This document shows positions 1-8,221 of a stretch of 42,545 nt of DNA, piece after piece. The stretch lies in assembly GCA_021732995.1 (NCBI GenBank), contig JAKFWA010000104.1, positions 1 through 42,545 of the forward strand, written 5' to 3'. The stretch comes from Planctomycetaceae bacterium. GTDB taxonomy: Bacteria > Planctomycetota > Planctomycetia > Planctomycetales > Planctomycetaceae. The notes below the pieces were generated by a model. It saw only the letters and a list, made by a program, of their open reading frames with translations, was not told where the DNA came from and did not search any database. Made by a program: the position numbers and the translations under genes. Within the stretch, counting starts at the first letter, position 1; each line of letters begins with the position of its first letter.

Positions 1-50
1 GGGCAGGGGGGGAGGGGCGATCTCCTACCAACGGCCAAGAGCCACCCAGC

Positions 51-77
51 GTTTCGGCGGACAGGATTGTCCGCCCA
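51..77. repeat. Half copy of dispersed GGACAGG/TTGTCC palindrome
   Basis: This stretch closely matches the right half of the palindromic element at 35830-35885, including the GTTTCG lead-in, the GGACAGG-TTGTCC core and the final CC-AC, with about four differences over 27 bases. The left arm that would start with GTAGG is missing. It lies directly upstream of rlmN and could affect its 5' leader. Membership of the family is seen directly; any function is inference. Confidence 0.6.
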
Positions 78-102
78 CATAACTTAAACGTGTTGAAGGC
101 GG

Positions 103-1152
103 TTGATCGTGAAACGTGGCTTCCTGGAATTGACGCACGCGGAACTGCAGAGCTGGTGCGAAGCTCAAGGGCAGCCGCGCTTTCGCGCCGACCAGATTCG
201 CCGCTGGATCTACGAAAAGCGGGCCTCGTCCTTTCAAGAGATGCTGGACCTCCCGAAGGCCTTGCGCGATCAGCTTGATACTGAGTTCGTGTTGTTCCGC
301 AGCAACATCGTCAATCATCAGGTCGCTCGCGACCGGACGGAAAAGCTGCTGCTGGAACAGGTCGATCAGGAAACCATCGAGTGCGTTCTGATGCGCGAGC
401 CCGATCGCCGCACCATCTGCATCAGCACCCAGGTGGGCTGTGCGATGGGCTGCGTGTTCTGCGCCAGCGGCCTGATGGGCCTGAAACGCAGCCTGACGCG
501 CGGCGAGATCCTCGAAGAGATTCTGCTACTCGATCGGGTGCTCGGGATTGGCGAGCGGCTCACCAACATTGTCGTCATGGGCATCGGCGAACCGCTGGCG
601 AATCTCACCGCGTTGCTCTCCGCATTGGATGAAGTCACCGACAGTAAAGGGCTCGGCCTCAGCCCGCGACGCATCACGATCTCCACAGTAGGCCTGCCGC
701 CGAAGATGCGGGAACTCGCCCAGACCGGCAAGCCGTTCAACCTCGCCGTGTCACTGCACGCTCCATTGAATGATTTGCGCACGCAACTGGTGCCCATTAA
801 TGACCGCATCGGCATTGATGCTGTGCTGGCCGCCGCCGATGAATACTTCGAGATCACCGGTCGAAGAGTGACCTACGAGTACGTGCTGCTGAGCGGCGTG
901 AACGATCAGCCTGAACATGCCGACGAACTGGGCCGCCTGCTGGAGCATCGTCAGGCGCACGTCAACCTGATCCCGATGAACAACGTCGAGATCCTGCCGT
1001 ATGTGGAACCAACGGCACCGCGCACTGCCGAGTTCGTGCGCCGCCTGGAAGCTCGCGGCGTCGTCGCCACCGTCCGCAAACGCAAAGGCGCCGACATCGA
1101 CGCCGCCTGCGGTCAATTGCGTCTGAAAAGCGAATTGCCGATTGTGAAGTAG
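103..1152 (+). CDS. rlmN: Dual-specificity 23S rRNA/tRNA adenine C2-methyltransferase RlmN
   Basis: RlmN is a radical SAM enzyme that methylates C2 of A2503 in 23S rRNA and of A37 in some tRNAs. The protein has 349 residues, close to the usual size. The radical SAM cluster motif is CAMGCVFC (C113, C117, C120). C106, seven residues before the first cluster cysteine, and C336 in the C-terminal DAACGQL segment match the two catalytic cysteines known from E. coli RlmN (C118 and C355). GIGEPL and the SLHAP segment are also typical. The first possible start is TTG at 103; a GTG at 109 is an equally good choice, and GAAGG at 94-98 could serve either. The gene stands alone on the plus strand and converges on gcvPA, with a hairpin between them. 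The two conserved cysteines and the RKRKG-DI-AACGQL ending separate RlmN from Cfr-like relatives reasonably well. Confidence 0.95.
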   Translation: MIVKRGFLELTHAELQSWCEAQGQPRFRADQIRRWIYEKRASSFQEMLDLPKALRDQLDTEFVLFRSNIVNHQVARDRTEKLLLEQVDQETIECVLMREPDRRTICISTQVGCAMGCVFCASGLMGLKRSLTRGEILEEILLLDRVLGIGERLTNIVVMGIGEPLANLTALLSALDEVTDSKGLGLSPRRITISTVGLPPKMRELAQTGKPFNLAVSLHAPLNDLRTQLVPINDRIGIDAVLAAADEYFEITGRRVTYEYVLLSGVNDQPEHADELGRLLEHRQAHVNLIPMNNVEILPYVEPTAPRTAEFVRRLEARGVVATVRKRKGADIDAACGQLRLKSELPIVK

Positions 1153-1224
1153 CACTGCGAGCAGGTACCCCGTGGCGGACGCGTCTCGCGTTCGTCTTTC
1201 CGTTCCCTGCTGATGCTCACAAGA

Positions 1225-1243
1225 CCAAGGCGAGACGCCTTGG
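1225..1243. terminator. Hairpin between convergent rlmN and gcvPA
   Basis: CCAAGGCG and CGCCTTGG form a perfect 8-bp stem with a 3-nt AGA loop, located between the stops of two convergent genes. There is no clear T-tract on either side, so it may be a bidirectional terminator, an mRNA 3' stabiliser, or part of a dispersed repeat. Confidence 0.5.
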
Positions 1244-1296
1244 CCAGTAGACATCGTGTCGTCCGACCAAGGTGATGGCTCCGAGCTGCAACGTCT

Positions 1297-2628
1297 TCAC
1301 GCTCGTAGGGCGGCGACCAGGCGATCGATTTCGGCTCGTGAACGTGTTTCTGTGACGGCGACTAGTACGACGTCCGCGTTTCCAGCCAGCGCTTGCGGGC
1401 CGATGTCAAAACCGGCGCGGCGGGCCTTTTCCATGACGGCTTGAGCACCTGACGTCGAACGCAGGGCGAACTCTTTGAAGAAAGGACGATTGAACGCGAG
1501 CGACAAGCCCGGCACCTTCGCCAGTTGCTCAGCGGCGTAGTGGGCTTTGTCAGCACACAACGTCGCGACTTCCTTCATCCCTTGCGGGCCCATCAGCGTC
1601 ATGTAGACGGTCGCTCGCAGCGCCATCAAACCCTGATTCGTGCAGATGTTGCTGGTGGCTTTCTCGCGGCGAATGTGTTGCTCGCGCGCTTGAATCGTCA
1701 GCACGAAGCAGCGGTTACCTTTGCGGTCGGTGGTCTCACCGATCAGGCGGCCGGGCATCTGACGGACGAACTCATTGCGGCAGGCGATGATGCCCAGGAA
1801 CGGGCCGCCATACTGCATCGGAATGCCGAGACTCTGACCTTCCGCGACGGCGATGTCGGCTCCGTAATCACCCGGACGCTTCAGCAAACCGAGGCTCAGA
1901 GGATCGAAGGATGTAATCGCCAACGCGCCGTGCTTGTGAGCGACAGCGCACAACTCAGCGGTCTGTTCGAGGCAACCGAAGAAGTTGGGCTGCTGCATCA
2001 CGAGACACGCAGTCTTGTCGTTCATCGCCGCTTCGACGGCCGCGACATCGACCGTGCCGTCCGGCGTCGGGACCACCACCACTTCGCAGTCCTTGCGGAA
2101 GAGGTAAGTTTTCACGACCTGAATGTATTCGGGGTTCAGCGAGCCCAGCATGACGACGCGGTCATGCCGCTTGGTATGACGGATCGCCATGAAGACGGCT
2201 TCGCTGACAGCCGTGCCGCCTTCGTAAAGGCTCGCGTTCGAGACATCCATTCCGGTCAACTGGCAGATCAGCGATTGATACTCGAAAAACGCCTGCAGGC
2301 TGCCCTGACTGGCTTCCGCCTGATACGGGGTATAAGCAGTATAGAACTCGGACCGCGACGCAATGGCATCAACCGCCGACGGAATGAAGTGGTCGTAGAC
2401 GCCACCACCGAGGAAACAACTGCGAGTGCCCGGGCCGACATTCTCACGGGCCTTCTGGCGCAGCAGCTGTTCGAGTTCCAGTTCGCTGAGCGGTGCGGGC
2501 AAATCCAGATCGCGCTTCAGCCGCAGATCCGCAGGCACCTGATCCGCCAGAATGTCTTCAATCGACGAAACGCCAATCGCAGCCAACATCTGCTGCTGGG
2601 TTTCCGGAGTCGTAAAGAGATAGCTCAT
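1297..2628 (-). CDS. gcvPA: Glycine dehydrogenase (decarboxylating) subunit 1, GcvPA
   Basis: This is the N-terminal-type subunit of the split P-protein of the glycine cleavage system, which decarboxylates glycine and passes the aminomethyl group to lipoyl-GcvH. The 443 residues fit the usual length of about 440-450. Family sequence is recognisable throughout, including FLGGGVYDHFIP near residue 72, the YTPYQAEASQGSLQ segment, and ASLYEGGTA near residue 133. The pyridoxal phosphate lysine lies on the partner subunit GcvPB, which is not in this window. ATG at 2628 is preceded by an AAGGATGG ribosome binding site. The gene is the last of a minus-strand run after rpiB and gcvH, 49 nt downstream of gcvH, so it is probably co-transcribed with it. 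No gcvT is present beside it. Confidence 0.95.
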   Translation of the reverse strand: MSYLFTTPETQQQMLAAIGVSSIEDILADQVPADLRLKRDLDLPAPLSELELEQLLRQKARENVGPGTRSCFLGGGVYDHFIPSAVDAIASRSEFYTAYTPYQAEASQGSLQAFFEYQSLICQLTGMDVSNASLYEGGTAVSEAVFMAIRHTKRHDRVVMLGSLNPEYIQVVKTYLFRKDCEVVVVPTPDGTVDVAAVEAAMNDKTACLVMQQPNFFGCLEQTAELCAVAHKHGALAITSFDPLSLGLLKRPGDYGADIAVAEGQSLGIPMQYGGPFLGIIACRNEFVRQMPGRLIGETTDRKGNRCFVLTIQAREQHIRREKATSNICTNQGLMALRATVYMTLMGPQGMKEVATLCADKAHYAAEQLAKVPGLSLAFNRPFFKEFALRSTSGAQAVMEKARRAGFDIGPQALAGNADVVLVAVTETRSRAEIDRLVAALRA

Positions 2629-2677
2629 CGACGCTGACCATCCTTAAGTTCGCAAGCAGGTCTGATCCTGTTTCCTC

Positions 2678-3064
2678 TTAGTGAGCTTCGTGTGCGCAGT
2701 GAGCTTCATAGGCCGTTCGATCCATCAACTGATTCGTGTCAGCCGGATTCGAGAGCCGGATCTTGACCATCCAGCCCTTGCCGAAAGCGTCTTTAGACAA
2801 CAGGTCCAGATCGTCAGGCAGCCTGGTGTTGACTTCAATCACCTCGCCGCTGACCGGAGCATAGATGTCGGAGACGGCTTTAACGCTCTCGACCTCGCCG
2901 AGTTCGTCGCCAGCGTTGACCTTCTTACCGACGGCAGGCAGGTCCACGTACACCAGATCGGTCAGCGCCTTCACGGCGAAATCCGTGATGCCAATCGTGG
3001 CTACGTCGCCTTCGACTCGAGTCCACTCATGGGTTTTCGCGTAACGGAGGGCAGACAGGTCCAT
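2678..3064 (-). CDS. gcvH: Glycine cleavage system H protein
   Basis: GcvH carries the lipoyl arm that shuttles the aminomethyl intermediate between P- and T-proteins. The protein has 128 residues, as usual. The lipoylation site lies in EVESVKAVSDIYAP, with the modified lysine at residue 62 from the chosen start. The N-terminus YAKTHEW and the ITDFAVKALTDLVYVDLP block are classic. I chose ATG at 3064, which has a GGAG box 8 nt upstream, rather than the TTG immediately before it. It sits 49 nt upstream of gcvPA and 102 nt downstream of rpiB, so gcvH and gcvPA very likely form one unit. This H-then-PA order without gcvT implies that the T-protein and GcvPB are encoded elsewhere. Confidence 0.96.
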   Translation of the reverse strand: MDLSALRYAKTHEWTRVEGDVATIGITDFAVKALTDLVYVDLPAVGKKVNAGDELGEVESVKAVSDIYAPVSGEVIEVNTRLPDDLDLLSKDAFGKGWMVKIRLSNPADTNQLMDRTAYEAHCAHEAH

Positions 3065-3166
3065 CAACGTAACTCCAGGTTCTCAATCGACACGCCGAGC
3101 GTTAGTGGGCATGAGCCGCGTCCCACCAGAACCGCACGGCGTTTCCGCAGTTCCACAGCACCGTTC

Positions 3167-3619
3167 TTAAGCTTGTGCCTTGCCGGTTTCAATCTCGCGG
3201 ACCTTCTCCAGACGTCGGGCGTGGCGGCCGCCTTCAAAATCCGTCTTCAGCCAGATGCCCATAATGCGTTCCAGAGCCTGCTCGCCGATGAGGTCAGCCG
3301 AGAGGCACAAGACGTTGGCATCGTTGTGACGACGGCTGAGTTCCGCCGTAAGTTCATCATGCACGGGAGCGGCTCGCACGCCATTGAACTTGTTGGCGAC
3401 GATGCACATGCCGATGCCCGTACCGCAAATGAGAATGCCGCGATCGATCTGATGCTGCGAAACAGCGGCCGAAACTTTGCTCGCGTAATCAGGATAGTCG
3501 ACGCTCTCCGTGCTGTTAGGCCCGAAGTCTTGTGCCTCGTGTCCGTGCGATCGGATCATGTCCATGATCCGGATCTTCATGTCGATGCCGCGATGATCAC
3601 TAGCGACAGCAATCTTCAT
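3167..3619 (-). CDS. rpiB: Ribose 5-phosphate isomerase B
   Basis: RpiB interconverts ribose 5-phosphate and ribulose 5-phosphate in the pentose phosphate pathway. The N-terminus MKIAVASDHRG and the CGTGIGMCIVANK segment, which holds the catalytic cysteine, are diagnostic of the RpiB/LacAB family. HDELTAELSRRHNDANVL follows with the conserved histidines. The length of 150 residues matches RpiB. I chose ATG at 3619, which gives the family N-terminus and has AAGG at a suitable distance; a TTG at 3637 would add six residues. The gene is followed on the same strand by gcvH and preceded by the YrdC-like/phosphatase fusion, 178 nt away. Some family members act on allose 6-phosphate or in erythritol pathways, but no such genes are nearby. 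Confidence 0.93.
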   Translation of the reverse strand: MKIAVASDHRGIDMKIRIMDMIRSHGHEAQDFGPNSTESVDYPDYASKVSAAVSQHQIDRGILICGTGIGMCIVANKFNGVRAAPVHDELTAELSRRHNDANVLCLSADLIGEQALERIMGIWLKTDFEGGRHARRLEKVREIETGKAQA

Positions 3620-3797
3620 GGGGTGTGCCTTACTCAAGGTGTGTTCGAGGCGAGGTCCAGGATGTTTTTATTCGAGCCGGTCAGGCTTCCGAGGTCTGCC
3701 AGACGTTGGAAGTTTCAGAGGATGGTCAGTCCTCACGGTGGCGGCTCAAAACTCCTGATTGAAATTCTAAATCCAAGTTCCAAAAGGGCTAACAAAA

Positions 3798-4907
3798 TCA
3801 TTTCGCTGGCGGCAACGGTAAACCGGCGAGGATCGCGTCCAAGTGAGACTCGATTGTCGCCTGACAGCGTTCGTATTCATCGATCCCGCTGCCGATCGGG
3901 TCCGGAACGTCCGAACCGTCTGCAGCGAGTACGCGCACCTTGTCGGCCATCTCGGGACGTTCGGCGAGGATCGCTCGCCGATGCCCCTTCGTCAGGGTGT
4001 AGATGTAGTCCGCCTGATTGAGCAAACGCTCGGTCAATGGCTGACTGGAATGCAGAGTCAGGTCGATTTGCCGCTTCCGTAACAGTTCTGCGGCTTCAGG
4101 ACTGGCAGGCATGCCGTAGCCTGCCGAAATCCCGGCCGACGCGACATAGAAACCGTGCTGAGCCAGTTCAGACTCGTCGCACTTGAGCTTCTCGGCCAGC
4201 TTGAACCGAAAGAGGGCTTCGGCCATCGGGCTGCGGCAAGTGTTGCCGGTGCAAACAAACAAGAAGACGTCGGCAGTCAGTCGCTTCACGCTGTCCGGAG
4301 CGATGACGCCCACATGCGTCACAGAAATCTCTTCGCCATTGAGTTCCGCGACCGTCACGCCATCGGGAAAGCGTGCGGTCCCGTTATCCAGAACCAGCGA
4401 AGCATGATCTCCGCACAACTCGACAAGCTGCGAGCCATTAGCCAACGGCGCGTGACAGCACTCATCGGAAACAATCAGTGGACAAGGCAAGTGCCTGGCG
4501 ACTTCCGTCAGCACTTCGCAACTGGAAACACGAACTCGCAGGCTGGTCTCGCCGATCAGTTGCCGGGTCTGTTCGGGCAGGCTTTGAAACAACCCGGAAC
4601 TGGCAACCGCTGGAGTCAGGACCAGTTGCAGCGGACCGGGCCAGGCGCGTCGCAGCAGCTTGTTGCCGTTGACCGACATCTGCGGCAGGTAATCCGCAGC
4701 TTCTTCAGCGGTGCGACACAGTAACACGAGCGGATGGCCCAACGCGGCCAGCTTCTGAACCGCGGCGGGCAGCAACGCCGAGGCGGCCAGGACGTAACCG
4801 GTCTCTGTAGGTAGCCCGACCAGATTGCCGCCCGCCAACAGTTGGACGGAGCGGTCAATATGATCGCGACGATCCTCAGAAGAGCCGAGGCGTACAATCT
4901 CCGCCAT
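3798..4907 (-). CDS. Fusion of degenerate YrdC/Sua5-like domain with low-molecular-weight phosphatase (YwlE-like)
   Basis: Residues 1 to about 200 resemble the YrdC/Sua5 threonylcarbamoyl-AMP synthase fold: PTETGY at 33-38, AWPGPLQLVL at 88-97 and LRVRV at 123-127 follow the family pattern. The usual lysine-arginine substrate motif is replaced by LAALGHPLVLL, and the SAN motif reads SDE at 147-149, so catalysis is doubtful. Residues from about 213 form a low-molecular-weight phosphatase with the CX5R loop CTGNTCRS (C219, R225) and the general acid in DPIG (D336). T223 in the loop is the residue type that gives YwlE its preference for phosphoarginine; ordinary tyrosine phosphatases have isoleucine there. 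The activity is therefore likely protein-arginine phosphatase, with the N-terminal part possibly a binding module. It is the first gene of the minus-strand run towards rpiB. Domain assignment is firm for the C-terminal half, moderate for the N-terminal half. Confidence 0.85.
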   Translation of the reverse strand: MAEIVRLGSSEDRRDHIDRSVQLLAGGNLVGLPTETGYVLAASALLPAAVQKLAALGHPLVLLCRTAEEAADYLPQMSVNGNKLLRRAWPGPLQLVLTPAVASSGLFQSLPEQTRQLIGETSLRVRVSSCEVLTEVARHLPCPLIVSDECCHAPLANGSQLVELCGDHASLVLDNGTARFPDGVTVAELNGEEISVTHVGVIAPDSVKRLTADVFLFVCTGNTCRSPMAEALFRFKLAEKLKCDESELAQHGFYVASAGISAGYGMPASPEAAELLRKRQIDLTLHSSQPLTERLLNQADYIYTLTKGHRRAILAERPEMADKVRVLAADGSDVPDPIGSGIDEYERCQATIESHLDAILAGLPLPPAK

Positions 4908-5199
4908 GAAGTTCGATCCTGGTCCGTCCCCTCAAGCCGTGTGGAAGTGATGTCGCCGGACACCTCTGCACGATCTTCGCCCGCAGCCCAAGGGTGAGAT
5001 GAAGCACAAAACACGACTGGAAACTGGCCGAGCCACCTGCTTACAGACGCCAACTTCGTCAATCGCGGTGACGAGAATAGTCCCCCCCTGAATGACCATC
5101 AAGCAGCAGGGAAAACCGGTCCAGCATTCGGGAACTCGCGAATGACCTGCCTGCCTCGCTAGAGTCACCCTAAGTCCAGCTTCCACGCGGAGATCGCTA
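4908..5199. promoter_or_regulatory. Divergent intergenic region
   Basis: These 292 nt separate the start of the phosphatase fusion (minus) from the start of the PSCyt1/DUF1549/DUF1553 gene (plus), so promoters for both must lie here or further out. I see no convincing -35/-10 pair, operator repeat or small gene. Confidence 0.35.
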
Positions 5200-8046
5200 A
5201 TGGCTTCCCGGATTCATCGCACGCTCCTGCTCGCCGTGTTCCTCTGCGGATTGCAGAGTCTCTGCGGAAGGGTGGCACAGGCTGATGAGATGCAGGAAGT
5301 CTTTTTCGAGAAAAGAGTTAGGCCGATCCTCGTCGAGCACTGCCAGGCGTGCCACGGCTCCAAGAAACAGGAAGCGGCGTTGCGTCTGGATTCCGCCAGT
5401 GCTCTCAAAAAGGGTGGCGACAGCGGAGCGGTCGTTGTGCCCGGTGACCCCGAGAACAGCCCGCTGATTCATGCGGTGCGGTATGCCGAAGCGACTCGCA
5501 TGCCGCCCAAAGGCAAGCTCCCGGACGCTTCGATCCAGATTCTGACAACCTGGGTCAAACAGGGTGCGTACTGGCCAGCGGACCCGGTGGGCAATCCGAT
5601 CGAGCAGAAACCGGACTGGCAGGAAGTCACCCGCAAGCACTGGGCGTTTCAACCGGTGCCGGAAGTGCCCGTTCCTGAGTTCAAGAAACCGGAGTGGGTG
5701 AAGGATTCGATCGACGCCTTCATCCGGGTTCGTCTAAACGCCGCGAAGATTGAACCCAATCCACCTGCTGATCGACGCACGCTGATTCGCCGAGCGACCT
5801 TCGATCTGCATGGTCTGCCGCCGACACCCGCCGAAGTTGCTGCCTTCGAGGCTGATTCTTCCGACGACGCCTTTGCGACCGTCGTGAACCGGCTGTTGGA
5901 CTCTCCGCGTTATGGCGAACGCTGGGCGCGGCACTGGCTGGACGTCGCGAGGTACTCGGACACACGCGGCTATGTCCGTCTGCGAGACAACCCGAATTAT
6001 CACTTCGCGTGGACCTATCGAGACTATGTCATTCGCGCGTTCAACGAAGATTTGCCTTACGACCAATTTATCCTGCAGCAATTGGCGGCGGATCAACTCC
6101 CGCACGACGACGACCCGCGCTCGTTAGCGGCGATGGGATTTCTGACTCTGGGGCAACGCTTTATCAACAGTCAGCATGATATTATTGATGATCGCATTGA
6201 TGTGGTCTCACGTGGACTGCTGGGGCTGAGCGTCGCATGTGCCCGGTGTCACGATCATAAGTTTGATCCGATTCCAACTCGCGATTACTACGGTTTGCAC
6301 GGCATCTTCTCGAGTTCTCTGGAACCATTTGATCTGCCGGTCATCGCGACCCAGCCTGAGTTGACTCGGTATCTAGATTATATTCGCGAATTACAACAGC
6401 GTACGGCGCAGTATCAGCAATTTCTGGAAACTCACCGGCAGAAATTTGAATTATCATTCCGCAACCGCATCGCCGAATACCTGCTGGCCGGTCAAAAGGA
6501 AGAAGTGCAGGCCAACTTCCTTGCGGTGATGTTTCTAGTTGATTTGACCAAAGATCTGAACCCGGTGACGACTCAGCGCTGGGCGCGGCTGCTTGAGCAA
6601 ACTCGCAAACACCACCACCCCGTGCTCGCGCCTTGGAATGGACTGGCCGCGCTCGCAACAACGGCGGGTGATGAGTTTGCTACTCAGGCGCAGGAGCTCA
6701 TCGCAACGTGGCAACGCTCGCCGCAGGCCGATCGGCCGATGAATCCGCTCGTGCTGCAGAAGCTGAAGGAGTCCTCGCTCAAGAATCTCGAAGATGTCGC
6801 TCGAGGATATGGGGAACTTTTTCAGCAGGCTGACGAGAAGTGGCAAGCAGCGCTCAAGGCAGACAGTTCGGTTAAGGAACTGGAAGGCAAGGACTGGGAA
6901 GAGTTACGGCAGTTGCTGTATGGACCGCAGGCGCCGAGCGTCGTGGCGTTGGATGAGATCGACGAGTTTTTCTTCGTCGACGCGTCGATGCAGAATCAGT
7001 TTCACGAGCAACAGCGGAAGATCGAAGACTGGCTGGCGTCGGCCAACGCGGCTCCGCACGCGCATGTACTGGTCGATTCCCGGAAGCCGCGAGATTCGCA
7101 CATCTTCCTGCGCGGCAATGCCAGCAATCCCGGTCCGGCAGCGGCGCGTCAGTTCCTGGCCGCGTTATCACGCGAATCACAGCGGCCATTTGAAACCGGC
7201 AGCGGACGTCTGGAACTCGCGCGTGCGATCACTGATCGCAACAACCCACTCACGGCGCGAGTCTTCGTGAATCGAATCTGGATGCATCATTTCGGTGCCG
7301 GTCTCGTGCGCACGCCGAGCGATTTCGGCTTACGCGGTGAACCACCAACTCATCCGGAATTACTTGATCATCTGGCACGCCAGTTTATGGATGAAGGCTG
7401 GTCGCTGAAGAAGCTGCATCGTCACGTGATGCTCTCTTCAACCTATCAGCAAAGCAGCGCGGAGAAACCTGCCGCAGTTCGGATACAAGACCCGGAGAAC
7501 CGCTTGCTCTCACGCATGAGCCGCCGACGTCTCGATTGGGAATCGCTGCGTGATTCGCTGCTGGCTGTCTCTGGTGAAATCGACCTGACGATGGGCGGTC
7601 GATCGGTGACGATCACGACGCAGCCTTACTCTCGCCGCCGGTCCGTCTACGGGTTCGTCGACCGGCAGAACCTGCCCGGAATCTTTCGCACCTTTGATTT
7701 CGCAACTCCAGAGACCAGTAACCCGCAACGGCATCAGACAACCGTGCCGCAGCAGGCACTCTTTCTGCTCAACAGCCCGTTCCTCAAACAGCAGACACTA
7801 CACCTCGCGGTCCTGCCCGAGCTGACCAGCATCGAGCCACTCGACCAACGAATTGATGCCGTACATCGCCGCCTCTTCGGTCGACCAGCTCAACCTACAG
7901 AAATCGAATTAGCAACCAGATTCCTCACCGCGCAGCCTGATACCAAACCCGAAGTCAATCCGGCGAATCCATCACAGTATCTCACACCGTGGGAAGAGTA
8001 TTTGCAGGCCCTGTTGCTGTCGAACGAATTCGCATTTGTGGATTGA
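5200..8046 (+). CDS. Secreted planctomycete PSCyt1-DUF1549-DUF1553 protein
   Basis: This is a 948-residue protein of the planctomycete-specific cytochrome-type family. An N-terminal signal peptide covers about residues 1-28 and ends near AQA. The PSCyt1 domain follows, with haem motif CQACH (C48, C51, H52) and a later MPPKG methionine as the probable distal ligand. DUF1549 runs from about 170 to 365 and ends with a second CXXCH motif, CARCH (C347-H351). A variable, glutamine-rich helical middle precedes DUF1553 from about 666 to 925, with RVFVNRIWMHHFG near its start. The family is exported and its biochemical role is not established; links to polysaccharide breakdown have been proposed because the genes often sit near sulfatases and sensors. 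The DUF1501 gene downstream is the usual partner. ATG at 5200 gives a good signal peptide. Confidence 0.93.
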   Translation: MASRIHRTLLLAVFLCGLQSLCGRVAQADEMQEVFFEKRVRPILVEHCQACHGSKKQEAALRLDSASALKKGGDSGAVVVPGDPENSPLIHAVRYAEATRMPPKGKLPDASIQILTTWVKQGAYWPADPVGNPIEQKPDWQEVTRKHWAFQPVPEVPVPEFKKPEWVKDSIDAFIRVRLNAAKIEPNPPADRRTLIRRATFDLHGLPPTPAEVAAFEADSSDDAFATVVNRLLDSPRYGERWARHWLDVARYSDTRGYVRLRDNPNYHFAWTYRDYVIRAFNEDLPYDQFILQQLAADQLPHDDDPRSLAAMGFLTLGQRFINSQHDIIDDRIDVVSRGLLGLSVACARCHDHKFDPIPTRDYYGLHGIFSSSLEPFDLPVIATQPELTRYLDYIRELQQRTAQYQQFLETHRQKFELSFRNRIAEYLLAGQKEEVQANFLAVMFLVDLTKDLNPVTTQRWARLLEQTRKHHHPVLAPWNGLAALATTAGDEFATQAQELIATWQRSPQADRPMNPLVLQKLKESSLKNLEDVARGYGELFQQADEKWQAALKADSSVKELEGKDWEELRQLLYGPQAPSVVALDEIDEFFFVDASMQNQFHEQQRKIEDWLASANAAPHAHVLVDSRKPRDSHIFLRGNASNPGPAAARQFLAALSRESQRPFETGSGRLELARAITDRNNPLTARVFVNRIWMHHFGAGLVRTPSDFGLRGEPPTHPELLDHLARQFMDEGWSLKKLHRHVMLSSTYQQSSAEKPAAVRIQDPENRLLSRMSRRRLDWESLRDSLLAVSGEIDLTMGGRSVTITTQPYSRRRSVYGFVDRQNLPGIFRTFDFATPETSNPQRHQTTVPQQALFLLNSPFLKQQTLHLAVLPELTSIEPLDQRIDAVHRRLFGRPAQPTEIELATRFLTAQPDTKPEVNPANPSQYLTPWEEYLQALLLSNEFAFVD

Positions 8047-8085
8047 GGTAAGAAGCCAATACGCAGGAAGTTATCCATTGATCAA

Positions 8086-8162
8086 CAGAAGCTCGCGAAG
8101 AGCGCAAAGAAAGCATTTTCTGGCAATCAATTAAACTTCTTCGCGCCCTTCGCGAGCTTCTG
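8086..8162. repeat. Long inverted repeat between the two partner genes
   Basis: Arms 8086-8111 and 8137-8162 are complementary at 24 of 26 positions (both begin or end in CAGAAGCTCGCGAAG) around a 25-nt loop. The element lies 40 nt after the stop of the DUF1553 gene and 60 nt before the DUF1501 start. It looks like a dispersed intergenic element rather than a classical terminator, since no T-tract follows the right arm. It could reduce read-through or protect the upstream mRNA end. Confidence 0.75.
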
Positions 8163-8221
8163 TTCCTCTTTGAACTGACTGATTCTGTTGGGCAATTAAG
8201 TCTCGTGAAGAGTAATTACAT

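Noticed and set aside
1525-2637. 370-codon plus-strand open frame opposite gcvPA
   Set aside because: It is antisense to a certain gene, is rich in arginine and histidine, and has no ribosome binding site or domain; it is a shadow of codon bias.
3065-3166. Glycine riboswitch upstream of gcvH
   Set aside because: Considered because glycine cleavage genes often carry one, but the 102-nt gap shows no recognisable tandem aptamer layout.
2681-4021. 446-codon plus-strand open frame opposite gcvH and rpiB
   Set aside because: It spans two unrelated genes and a gap on the other strand, so it is a shadow frame.
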